This document shows positions 1-6,240 of a stretch of 6,838 nt of DNA, one piece after another. The notes beneath the pieces are model-generated. The model was not told the DNA's origin. It made no database searches and was given only the letters and a program-made list of their open reading frames with translations. Numbering within the stretch: position 1 is the first letter of the stretch; each line of letters starts with the position of its first letter. The stretch is from Nitrososphaerota archaeon (GTDB taxonomy: Archaea; Thermoproteota; Nitrososphaeria; Nitrososphaerales; Nitrososphaeraceae): the NCBI GenBank assembly GCA_005877345.1, contig VBPR01000169.1, positions 1 to 6,838 of the forward strand, read 5' to 3'. Position numbers and translations under genes: made by a program.

Positions 1-25
1 TGGATAAATGGCCATGTGGCAACCC

Positions 26-33
26 TAATAAAT
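26..33 (+). promoter_or_regulatory. Putative TATA box of the ferritin-like gene
   Basis: An AT-only octamer (taataaat) is centred about 25 bases before the ATG at 55. In archaea the TATA box lies about 26 bases before the transcription start, so this spacing predicts a start at or next to the A of the ATG, that is, a leaderless mRNA. No Shine-Dalgarno sequence is visible before the ATG, which fits. In AT-rich DNA such boxes also occur by chance, so the support is positional only. Confidence 0.35.
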
Positions 34-54
34 CATAAAGTAAGATTATAGACT

Positions 55-492
55 ATGTCGAATAAGAATGCGACTGACAAGCAAGGAATCATAGATGGAC
101 TGAATGAAGACCTCGCAAGGGAATACCAAGCAATAATTCAGTATGTTGTTTTTAGCTCAAGTTTAAAGGGAGCTGAATATGGCGATATTGCAGAAGAACT
201 GAAATTACACGCCTCAGAAGAACTTGAACACGCACTGGAGGTCGCAAAGCAAATAGATTATTTGGGAGGCGATCCTACGGTGAAAAGTAAAGAAGCAGGT
301 TACTCACAGGACTCAAAAACAATGCTTGAAATTGATTTAAAGTCAGAGCAGGAAACTATAAGGAATTATAGGGATAGAATACGCCAAGCTGAAAGTGCAG
401 GTGAATACGCACTATCAGAAAAATTAAGAGGTATTATTGCTCAAGAACAAGATCATGAAATAGATCTCAAGGATGCACTTGGGCTTCGGTAA
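55..492 (+). CDS. Ferritin-like di-iron protein (bacterioferritin-related, haem ligand absent)
   Basis: A 145-residue soluble four-helix protein of the ferritin-like superfamily. Family members bind a di-iron centre, oxidise Fe(II), and store iron or detoxify peroxide in the cytoplasm. The full ligand set can be aligned to E. coli bacterioferritin: Glu23 (helix A), Glu56 and His59 (ExxH, helix B), Glu98 (helix C), and Glu131 and His134 (ExxH, helix D). The position equal to the haem-ligating Met52 of bacterioferritin is Leu57, so haem binding is not expected. The protein is slightly shorter than classical bacterioferritin (about 158 residues) and ends soon after helix D, so cage assembly is uncertain. 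Start: the ATG at 55 puts the first ligand at residue 23, as usual, and has a TATA-like box at leaderless distance. The gene stands alone, followed by T runs and a long gap. It could equally be a DPS-like or small ferritin-like protein of another subgroup; the di-iron fold is secure, the exact role is not. Confidence 0.85.
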   Translation: MSNKNATDKQGIIDGLNEDLAREYQAIIQYVVFSSSLKGAEYGDIAEELKLHASEELEHALEVAKQIDYLGGDPTVKSKEAGYSQDSKTMLEIDLKSEQETIRNYRDRIRQAESAGEYALSEKLRGIIAQEQDHEIDLKDALGLR

Positions 493-541
493 CTCAGCAT
501 TTATCTCCTGCTTGCACTCTACCCAAAAGTACATTTACAGC

Positions 542-570
542 TTTTTACAAACTCGATGTCTTTTTCCTCT
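542..570 (+). terminator. T-rich putative archaeal terminator after the ferritin-like gene
   Basis: Two runs of five T (542-546 and 561-565) lie 50-75 bases after the stop codon, without a convincing hairpin. Archaeal RNA polymerase commonly terminates at T-rich stretches in the coding strand, so this is a plausible end of the ferritin transcript. Confidence 0.4.
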
Positions 571-573
571 AGG

Positions 574-595
574 GTAGTCATACCGTAGTCATACC
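574..595 (+). repeat. Perfect 11-base tandem duplication
   Basis: The 11-mer gtagtcatacc occurs twice head to tail (574-584 and 585-595) with no mismatch. It lies just after the T-rich terminator, in non-coding DNA. Two copies fit a local slippage duplication; there is no third copy and no sign of a larger array. Confidence 0.8.
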
Positions 596-671
596 AACTG
601 GTAGAGAATCTGAATAATAACATTATTGCTACTATTGTTTACAATAACGGGACCCTGTAGCCATAGCCATA

Positions 672-798
672 TTGGAATTCTTAAGTATAGTGTTCCTGAT
701 TATTGGCCTAATAGTTCCTATAGTTGGAGTGTTTTTTTTGCTATTTTCATGACCTCAAACGTGATTATGAAGAAAAGAAAAATGAATGCTACACCTAG
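672..798 (+). pseudogene. Possible small single-pass membrane protein, split by a one-base shift at a T8 run
   Basis: From TTG 672 (or GTG 690) one frame encodes a strongly hydrophobic stretch of about 20 residues (core FLIIGLIVPIVGVFF), then ends at TGA 750-752 just after eight T at 732-739. Dropping one T joins it to another frame that stays open to TAG 796-798 and encodes a charged tail (HDLKRDYEEKKNECYT). The 42-residue composite, one membrane helix followed by a basic/acidic cytoplasmic tail, is more protein-like than either frame alone. It may be a decayed gene, a phase-variable gene, or a sequencing error in the homopolymer. I recognise no family and no function. Chance is also possible, because hydrophobic frames are easy to find in T-rich DNA. 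Confidence 0.25.
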
Positions 799-1005
799 GG
801 CTCCTGGCAACGCTTTACGAAATTGACTACCTATCAAATTTTCTCAATAATACATATTATTCTTGTAGGATGCGGCACATTATCAGTTGACTCGGTTATC
901 GGCTTTTGCTAAGAACTATTTATTTTCAGAATATCCTACACTCGTCGGCGACATAAAATGCAGGTGGATTCAAATACAACTCAATTTTTTATCAAATACG
1001 TTGGA

Positions 1006-1018
1006 CATATTATTAATT
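1006..1018 (+). promoter_or_regulatory. Putative TATA region of the malic enzyme gene
   Basis: An AT-rich element (catattattaatt) lies 42-54 bases before the TTG start. Archaeal spacing would place transcription initiation near 1033-1038, giving a short leader that contains the purine-rich ribosome binding site at 1045-1051. Positional evidence only. Confidence 0.25.
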
Positions 1019-1044
1019 CCACGTTTTGCTGCCGATAGCAGAAA

Positions 1045-1051
1045 AAGGCGG
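1045..1051 (+). promoter_or_regulatory. Ribosome binding site supporting the TTG start of the malic enzyme
   Basis: The purine-rich aaggcgg differs from GGAGG-type Shine-Dalgarno sequence at one position and ends 8 bases before the TTG at 1060. An in-frame TAG at 1036-1038 excludes any start further upstream, and the next in-frame ATG falls well inside the catalytic domain, so this site and the TTG decide the start. Confidence 0.45.
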
Positions 1052-1059
1052 GCGTATCA

Positions 1060-2292
1060 TTGAATATACCAAATGAGGACGCCATTGACCTTCATAGGAC
1101 GCTAAGAGGGAAGATCGAAATACATAATCGAGTTTCCATAGATGCTAGTTTCGGTCATGAAGAAAAAGGTACACTTGGATTAATTTATACTCCAGGAGTA
1201 GCATCGGTAGCTCAAGAGATAAGTAAAAACAAAGAGTTAATTTATGATTATACCTCAAAGTGGAACAACGTAGCCATAGTGTGTGACGGAACAAGGGTTC
1301 TTGGTCTTGGAAATATTGGCCCAGAAGCAGCACTCCCTGTAATGGAAGGAAAATCTGTTTTGTTCAAAGTCCTAGGTAATATTAATGCAATTCCATTATG
1401 TATTGCTACACAAGATAAGGAGGAAATAGTCAGGTTTGTCAAGGCAATTGAGCCGTGTTTTGGAGCAATAAATATCGAAGATATAGAATCACCTAAGGTT
1501 TTTGATATAATAAAAAGGCTTAGAGACGAGCTCTCAATACCTGTGTTTCATGATGATCAGCACGGAACAGCTGTAATCACATTGGCAGCATTGATAAATT
1601 CTCTAAAAATAGTAGATAAAAAAATAGACGATATAAAGGTAGTAATATCAGGAGCAGGTTCTGCTGGCTATGGAATTTTCAAGATTTTAAAAGAAGCAGG
1701 CTCCAAAAATATTGTAGTAACGGATAGCAAGGGAGCAATATACGAGGGAAGGAAAGATCTTATAACTGCTAATTCTCAAAATTTAGACAAACAAGAAATA
1801 GCAAGGAACAGCAATTCCAACAAATTAGTAGGAAGTTTGGAAGAAGTAATTAGAAAAGCAGATGTTTTCATAGGTGTATCTGGTAAAACTGGACTAGTAA
1901 CTGAAGGTATGGTACAATCAATGAACCATGATGCAATTGTGTTTGCTCTTAGCAACCCATACCCCGAAATCCTTCCATCAGAAGCTCATAAAGCAGGTGC
2001 AAGAATTGTGGGCACTGGGCGTTCCGATTATCCAAATCAAGTAAATAATGCTGTGGTATTTCCATCAGTTCTTAGAGCTTTGTTAGATACGAGAGCAAAA
2101 GAATTAGATGAAAAGATGCTTGTAACTGCATCATATGCAATTGCTTCGCTAGTTGAAAAGACTCACTTAAAAGAGGATTATATAATTCCCAAGGTAAATG
2201 ATCCAAGAATTCTTCCACTTGTGACAGAGACCCTGAAAAAAGCAATTGAAAGTACGCTCAAAGACATACCGAAACCAGCAAAAATTAGATAA
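1060..2292 (+). CDS. Malic enzyme, single-domain (malate oxidoreductase, decarboxylating)
   Basis: Cytoplasmic enzyme converting L-malate and NAD(P)+ to pyruvate, CO2 and NAD(P)H. The 410-residue protein carries the family landmarks in order: catalytic Tyr43 in YTPGVA, catalytic Lys98 in MEGKSVLFK, metal ligands Glu140-Asp141 (NIEDIESP) and Asp165-Asp166 (FHDDQHGT), the dinucleotide loop GAGSAG at 198-203, SNPYPE at 298-303, and GRSDYPNQVNN at 320-330. The N-terminal malic domain spans roughly 20-160 and the Rossmann domain 165-395. Asp222 sits about where the second beta strand of the Rossmann fold ends, an acidic residue that often goes with NAD rather than NADP; this is a guess without a structure. 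The C-terminal phosphotransacetylase-like domain of large bacterial MaeB proteins is absent, as in other compact archaeal and bacterial forms. Start: TTG 1060 is the only candidate after an in-frame stop at 1036. The PoxB-like gene follows after 81 bases on the same strand with no T-run between, so the pyruvate made could be used directly by its neighbour. Confidence 0.93.
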   Translation: MNIPNEDAIDLHRTLRGKIEIHNRVSIDASFGHEEKGTLGLIYTPGVASVAQEISKNKELIYDYTSKWNNVAIVCDGTRVLGLGNIGPEAALPVMEGKSVLFKVLGNINAIPLCIATQDKEEIVRFVKAIEPCFGAINIEDIESPKVFDIIKRLRDELSIPVFHDDQHGTAVITLAALINSLKIVDKKIDDIKVVISGAGSAGYGIFKILKEAGSKNIVVTDSKGAIYEGRKDLITANSQNLDKQEIARNSNSNKLVGSLEEVIRKADVFIGVSGKTGLVTEGMVQSMNHDAIVFALSNPYPEILPSEAHKAGARIVGTGRSDYPNQVNNAVVFPSVLRALLDTRAKELDEKMLVTASYAIASLVEKTHLKEDYIIPKVNDPRILPLVTETLKKAIESTLKDIPKPAKIR

Positions 2293-2339
2293 ATAAAAGG
2301 CTGGATAGAAGATCTAGAGAATCTACCTCTTCACAACTG

Positions 2340-2347
2340 TAATAAAG
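2340..2347 (+). promoter_or_regulatory. Possible TATA box before the PoxB-like gene
   Basis: The element taataaag lies 27-34 bases before ATG 2374, and a near-identical one (taataaat) precedes the ferritin-like gene at a similar distance. It would give a nearly leaderless transcript, so the oxidase and the following flavoprotein could be transcribed apart from the malic enzyme gene. A weak GGTGGG at 2353-2358 is too far from the ATG to be a good ribosome binding site. Confidence 0.3.
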
Positions 2348-2373
2348 AAGATGGTGGGTTTATTGAGCATTCA

Positions 2374-4170
2374 ATGAGCGAATATGAAAATATGCGTACA
2401 GCTGATATTGTAGCTGAAGAATTGCTTGATTGGAAAATTGATACAATTTTCGGATTACCTGGTGATGGTATAAATGGATTTATTGAAGCCTTAAGACGTA
2501 GGCAAGACAAAATTAAATTCATACTTGTAAGACACGAAGAATCTGCAGCATTTATGGCTTGCGCCTATGCAAAATATACTGGAAAGCTTGGGGCATGTGT
2601 TGCTACATCTGGCCCGGGTGCCATCCATCTATTAAATGGATTATATGATGCTAAATCGGATAGTACTCCTGTTGTTGCTATTACAGGGACCACATACTCT
2701 GATTTAATGAATTCCAGCTATCAACAGGATGTTAACCTAATACAGCTATATTCTGATGTCACAGTTTACAATAGCATGATAGAAGTTCCAGAGCAAGCAG
2801 AAATGGCAGTTGATATTGCATGTAGAACTGCGTTAGCGCAGAGGGGAGTTAGCCATCTAACAATACCAATAGATGTACAGGAAAAGAAACTAAGTGGTAA
2901 ATATTCTAAACATAATGTTCCATATCATCATACTTCTCATGCTTATGTTGCCGAAACAATCCCACGTCGTTCTTTGATAGAAGATGCAGCTAAAATTCTC
3001 AATGCTGGAAATAGAGTTGTGATACTCGTAGGACAAGGAGCACTTGGAGCTGGAGAAGAGGTTCTTGCAGTTGCAGAAAAGTTAGGTGCTCCAGTCGTTA
3101 AAGCACTTTTGGGTAAAGCAGTAATTCCTGATGACAGTCCATATACTACCGGATGTATTGGTTTACTTGGAACGACACCGTCTAGTGATGCTATGGGTGA
3201 AGCAGATACACTACTTATGGTTGGAACATCATTTCCTTATATTGACTACCTTCCTAAACCAGGGCAGGCAAGGGGAATTCAAATTGATGTAAAGCCTGAA
3301 AAGATTGGCCTTCGTTATCCTGTAGAAATTGGATTGGTAGGAGATTCAAAGCTAATATTAACTGAGTTGTTTCCACTTTTGCATCAAAAACATGATCTAG
3401 GATTTCTCAAATCACAGCAGGATGCTATGAAGAAGTGGAATAGATTGATGATAGAGCAAACTACTAGAACTGATAAGCCGATTAAACCGCAAGTTATCGC
3501 CAAAGCAGTTTCTGATGAACTTGATGAGAATGCGATAATTTCTGTTGACTGTGGAACAAATACAAGTTGGGCAGCTCGTCATATAGATATGCGAAAGGGT
3601 ATGAAGTTTTCCGTGTCTGGCACTTTATCAAGTATGGCAAATGCTTTACCATACGCGATAGCAGCAAAGATTGCATTTCCAGAAAGACAATCAGTTGCAT
3701 TTGTCGGTGATGGTGGATTGACTATGTTGATGGGTGAATTTGCTACAGCAGTACAATATAACCTTCCTATCAAGGTAATCGTTATCAAAAATAATACATT
3801 AGGGATGATTAGATGGGAGCAGATGGCATTTCTTGGAAACCCTGAATTTGGAGTAGAATTTTCTCCGATAGATTGGGTAAAGTTCGCAGAAGCTTGCGGC
3901 GGTAGGGGATATGCAATCAAAGAACCATCTGAAGTAAAATCGATAATGAGCCAGGCCATGAAAGAGAGAAAACAACCCACAATAATTGAAGCATATGTAG
4001 ATCCATTTGAACCTCCAGTACCACCAAAGGTAGAAATGGAGTTTGTTAAAGAATTGGCTAAATCTTTTGCTAAAGGACAGCCGTATGCCAAAAGGATAGG
4101 ATTGACTTTATACAGAGACCAAGTGCATAATGTTTTAAAAAATATACATACGCATCATATTGACAACTAA
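2374..4170 (+). CDS. Thiamine-diphosphate-dependent pyruvate oxidase-like flavoprotein (PoxB family)
   Basis: The 598-residue protein has the three domains of the acetolactate synthase/pyruvate oxidase family: an N-terminal pyrimidine-binding domain (about 8-170), a central FAD-type domain (about 198-335) and a C-terminal pyrophosphate-binding domain (about 375-545). Key residues are the catalytic Glu55 in RHEESAAF and the cofactor motif starting GDGG at 445-448, with Mg ligands Asp446 and Asn473, spaced 27 residues as in E. coli PoxB. FGLPGDGING (26-35) and LLNGLYDA (86-93) also match the pyruvate oxidase branch. The AHAS-specific Trp in its GMVxQW motif is not conserved: here GMIRWEQM puts Trp one position earlier. 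The likely reaction is pyruvate to acetate and CO2, with electrons passed from FAD to a quinone; phosphate-dependent or decarboxylase activity cannot be excluded. The tail after 546 differs from the membrane-binding helix of E. coli PoxB. ATG 2374 is the first start in an open frame; ATG 2392 is an alternative. The flavoprotein gene follows within 12-39 bases. Confidence 0.85.
   Translation: MSEYENMRTADIVAEELLDWKIDTIFGLPGDGINGFIEALRRRQDKIKFILVRHEESAAFMACAYAKYTGKLGACVATSGPGAIHLLNGLYDAKSDSTPVVAITGTTYSDLMNSSYQQDVNLIQLYSDVTVYNSMIEVPEQAEMAVDIACRTALAQRGVSHLTIPIDVQEKKLSGKYSKHNVPYHHTSHAYVAETIPRRSLIEDAAKILNAGNRVVILVGQGALGAGEEVLAVAEKLGAPVVKALLGKAVIPDDSPYTTGCIGLLGTTPSSDAMGEADTLLMVGTSFPYIDYLPKPGQARGIQIDVKPEKIGLRYPVEIGLVGDSKLILTELFPLLHQKHDLGFLKSQQDAMKKWNRLMIEQTTRTDKPIKPQVIAKAVSDELDENAIISVDCGTNTSWAARHIDMRKGMKFSVSGTLSSMANALPYAIAAKIAFPERQSVAFVGDGGLTMLMGEFATAVQYNLPIKVIVIKNNTLGMIRWEQMAFLGNPEFGVEFSPIDWVKFAEACGGRGYAIKEPSEVKSIMSQAMKERKQPTIIEAYVDPFEPPVPPKVEMEFVKELAKSFAKGQPYAKRIGLTLYRDQVHNVLKNIHTHHIDN
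4134..4146 (+). promoter_or_regulatory. Possible internal TATA-like element before the flavoprotein gene
   Basis: The stretch tttaaaaaatata lies in the last codons of the PoxB-like gene and resembles an archaeal TATA box. Standard spacing would start transcription around 4164-4170, just before the flavoprotein gene. It could allow separate expression of that gene, but the element also encodes residues of the oxidase tail and may be incidental. Confidence 0.2.
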
Positions 4171-4182
4171 AGAATTATCAAG

Positions 4183-6126
4183 TTGGAAAATAATAAAATG
4201 GTGGAGTACATGAAAAGACAATCTAGTTATTATTGTGATGTTTTAATTATAGGTGGTGGCTCTGCTGGTCTTGTGGCTGCGATTGAAGCTCATGATGCTG
4301 GTACAAATGTTCTCATAATTAGTAAGAGCAAAAAAGGTGATCCTCATACAACACTTGCAAGAGGTGGTATCAATGCAGCTCTTGGTACTATGGATCCAGA
4401 AGATAACTGGATTATACATGCGGCTGATACTCTAAGAGAAGGTGAATTTCTTGCTGACTATGAAAGAGTCGAAGTGCTTTGCAAAAATGCACCCGACGCT
4501 ATAAATGAATTAGTAAATTGGGGCGCCAGATTTCATAGAGAAAAAGACGGTAGGCTAACACAGCGGTTTTTTGGAGCTCACACCTATAGAAGGACTGTAT
4601 TTTACGAAGATTGGACCGGTCAGGAAATAATACGTGTTTTGATGGATCAGATAAATCAGCGGAAAATCAAAATAATAGACAATGTTTACATCACAAAATT
4701 ATTATTAAAATCACAAGATGATGACGGTGATATAAATGGCAAAGCACGACCATTATCATCATCAGGAACATTAACACCAGAAGAACAAGTGGCAAAAGAA
4801 CAAGAAGCAGTCAGAGGAGCATTTGGAATAGACATTGAAAAAAAGGAATTTGTTGCATTTGAATGCAAGTCTTTAATCCTTGCTGCAGGTGGATATACAC
4901 GAGTCTATGCAGTTAGTAGTTCTAGGATTTTTGAAAACTATGGAGAAGGTATAGCTCTAGCATATGAAGCAGGTGTAGATTTAGTAGATATGGAAATGGT
5001 GCAGTTTCATCCTACTGGAATGGTTTGGCCAGACAAAGCAGTGGGTACGCTAGCTACAGAGGCAATACGTGGTGAAGGTGGTATTCTATTAAATTCAAAG
5101 GGTGAAAGGTTTATGAAAAATTACGATCCTGAAAGAATGGAGCTAGGGCCACGTGATGTAGTAGCTCGTGCTAACTATAATGAAATAATCTCTGGAAGAG
5201 GAACAGAACATGGTGGAGTTTGGTTAGATGTAACCCATCTACGAAAGGAAGTAATTCAAGAAAGGCTAACAACTATGTATGAACAATTCCAAAAACTTGA
5301 TGGAATCGATATATCAAAAGAGAAAATGGAAGTTGGACCTACTGCACATTATTCTATGGGTGGAGTCGTAGTAGATATAAACTGTAGAACTACGGTTAAG
5401 GGTTTATTTGCTGTTGGGGAAGTAATAAGCCAGATTCATGGCGCTAATCGTTTAGGTGGAAATAGCTTACTTGATACAATAGTTTTTGGAAAAATCGCTG
5501 GTGGTGAAGCAGCAAAATTTGCAAAGCAAGGAATAACAGAAAATACAAAGAAAACTGAGGCAGCATCACAGCTAAAATCGAATGTTTATAACCAAAAAAA
5601 GGAACTTGATGATAATAACGATGATTATTATGGAGGAATCTTTGTAGTTAAGCAACCAATTAACTTTCGTAATGAAATACAAGAATTAATGAAACAGAAC
5701 GCAGGAATAGTAAGAGAACAGACAAGGCTTCAAAATGGATTGAAAAGAATTTTAGATATGAAAGACGAGTTTTATTCTGATAAAGATAATATTAAAATAA
5801 AAGAATTCGAAATTGACGATTATAATAATTGTGAAGATCTTGTTTTAAGTTGGCAGGTAAAATCATCGCTTATTGCTTGTGAAGCCATAATAAGAAGTGC
5901 CTTGATTAGACAAGAGAGTAGAGGAGCTCACTATAGATCGGACTTTCCAAAGCTTGATGACGAAAAATGGAAAATAAATATCTATTGCAGGAAAGTAGAA
6001 AAGGGGGCATCTGCAGCTGCAGCAAAAATGGTATTGTTCAAAGATAGTGTTAAAGAAATCAAAGGACCACTGGCAGATTTTCTTAAATCACATGCCAAAG
6101 CAGCTCACCATCGTACATTTGAATAG
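4183..6126 (+). CDS. sdhA: Succinate dehydrogenase/fumarate reductase-type flavoprotein subunit, without adjacent partner subunits
   Basis: A 647-residue flavoprotein interconverting succinate and fumarate. Visible landmarks: FAD loop GGGSAG (24-29); His55 in DPHTTLARGG, the covalent FAD attachment position of SdhA/FrdA (Asn in L-aspartate oxidase); and substrate and proton-relay residues matching E. coli SdhA, namely His276 (QFHPTG), Thr292-Glu293 (TEAIRGEGG), Arg324 (GPRDVVAR), His389 (HYSMGG) and Arg423 (GANRLGGNSLLD). The C-terminal helical domain includes ESRGAHYRSDFP (578-589). It is longer than the usual 570-590 residues: an acidic/serine-rich insert at about 177-208 lies before the strand leading to LAAGG, and another polar stretch falls at about 451-485. 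No iron-sulfur or membrane-anchor gene follows; the next genes are on the other strand. Start is open: TTG 4183 gives the longest product and is used for numbering. ATG 4198 is possible, and ATG 4210, with GGTG six bases upstream, fits the family's usual N-terminus best. Close spacing suggests co-transcription with the PoxB-like gene. Confidence 0.88.
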   Translation: MENNKMVEYMKRQSSYYCDVLIIGGGSAGLVAAIEAHDAGTNVLIISKSKKGDPHTTLARGGINAALGTMDPEDNWIIHAADTLREGEFLADYERVEVLCKNAPDAINELVNWGARFHREKDGRLTQRFFGAHTYRRTVFYEDWTGQEIIRVLMDQINQRKIKIIDNVYITKLLLKSQDDDGDINGKARPLSSSGTLTPEEQVAKEQEAVRGAFGIDIEKKEFVAFECKSLILAAGGYTRVYAVSSSRIFENYGEGIALAYEAGVDLVDMEMVQFHPTGMVWPDKAVGTLATEAIRGEGGILLNSKGERFMKNYDPERMELGPRDVVARANYNEIISGRGTEHGGVWLDVTHLRKEVIQERLTTMYEQFQKLDGIDISKEKMEVGPTAHYSMGGVVVDINCRTTVKGLFAVGEVISQIHGANRLGGNSLLDTIVFGKIAGGEAAKFAKQGITENTKKTEAASQLKSNVYNQKKELDDNNDDYYGGIFVVKQPINFRNEIQELMKQNAGIVREQTRLQNGLKRILDMKDEFYSDKDNIKIKEFEIDDYNNCEDLVLSWQVKSSLIACEAIIRSALIRQESRGAHYRSDFPKLDDEKWKINIYCRKVEKGASAAAAKMVLFKDSVKEIKGPLADFLKSHAKAAHHRTFE

Positions 6127-6138
6127 TAATAATAGTAA
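6124..6138 (+). other. Five consecutive in-frame stop codons ending the flavoprotein gene
   Basis: The reading frame ends with TAG TAA TAA TAG TAA without interruption. Any readthrough of the first stop would be halted at once. Part of this is expected from AT-rich DNA and may simply be a small repeat of taataatag-like units. Confidence 0.9.
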
Positions 6139-6141
6139 CTA

Positions 6142-6234
6142 AACTAATCATAATTTAAATTGTGTTTTCACATAATAATTATTCCGACACTTAAGAAAAC
6201 AAAACAAAAAATAAACAAACGAATATGATTAGTT
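6142..6234. repeat. Perfect 11-base inverted repeat in the convergent intergenic region
   Basis: The arm aactaatcata (6142-6152) is matched exactly by tatgattagtt (6224-6234), with 71 bases between. The pair brackets nearly all of the DNA between the converging flavoprotein and small-protein genes. It could form a long-range hairpin in either transcript, or be a pair of protein binding sites. A shorter 10-base palindrome, aataattatt (6174-6183), lies inside. Confidence 0.6.
6195..6220 (-). terminator. T-rich terminator for the minus-strand small genes
   Basis: On the minus strand this segment reads as successive T runs (T3, T3, T6, T4, T4) separated by single bases, starting about 20 bases after the stop codon of the 83-residue gene. 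This is the typical form of an archaeal intrinsic terminator. On the plus strand only a T4 at 6165-6168 is available to end the flavoprotein transcript, which looks weak. Confidence 0.5.
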
Positions 6235-6240
6235 AAATTC

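Larger units (their letters stand above)
493..1059. other. Long intergenic region without an intact convincing gene
   Basis: This 567-base gap holds the T-rich terminator, the 11-base tandem duplication, a broken small membrane-protein reading frame (672-798) and, at its right end, the presumed promoter and ribosome binding site of the malic enzyme gene. A TTG-initiated reading frame of 66 codons at 626-826 exists, but its product has no recognisable fold and it overlaps a better-looking broken frame. In 827-1059 I found only very short open frames on either strand and no tRNA-like structure. A 16-base AT-rich palindrome (846-861, arms aataat/attatt) is noted but not interpreted. Confidence 0.6.

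Noticed and set aside
626..826. A 66-codon TTG-initiated frame in the intergenic gap.
   Set aside because: The product has no recognisable fold or consistent composition, there is no ribosome binding site, and a different, more protein-like broken frame overlaps it.
846..861. AT-rich palindrome aataat-acat-attatt, considered as an operator.
   Set aside because: Such palindromes arise easily in AT-rich DNA, and it lies about 200 bases from the nearest start codon.
1024..1043. Small hairpin (ttttgct / agcagaaa) just before the malic enzyme start, considered as a riboswitch or operator.
   Set aside because: The stem is short, contains a G-U pair, and has no larger conserved architecture.
3579..4091. 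A 170-codon minus-strand frame.
   Set aside because: It lies wholly inside the well-supported PoxB-like gene and is a shadow of its codon pattern.
2374..4170. Acetolactate synthase large subunit (ilvB) as identity of the TPP enzyme.
   Set aside because: The AHAS-specific Trp position is not conserved, the motifs are of the pyruvate oxidase type, and no small subunit or branched-chain gene is nearby.
4183..6126. L-aspartate oxidase (NadB) as identity of the flavoprotein.
   Set aside because: His55 occupies the covalent-FAD position where NadB has Asn, the active-site set matches SdhA/FrdA, and no NAD biosynthesis genes are adjacent.
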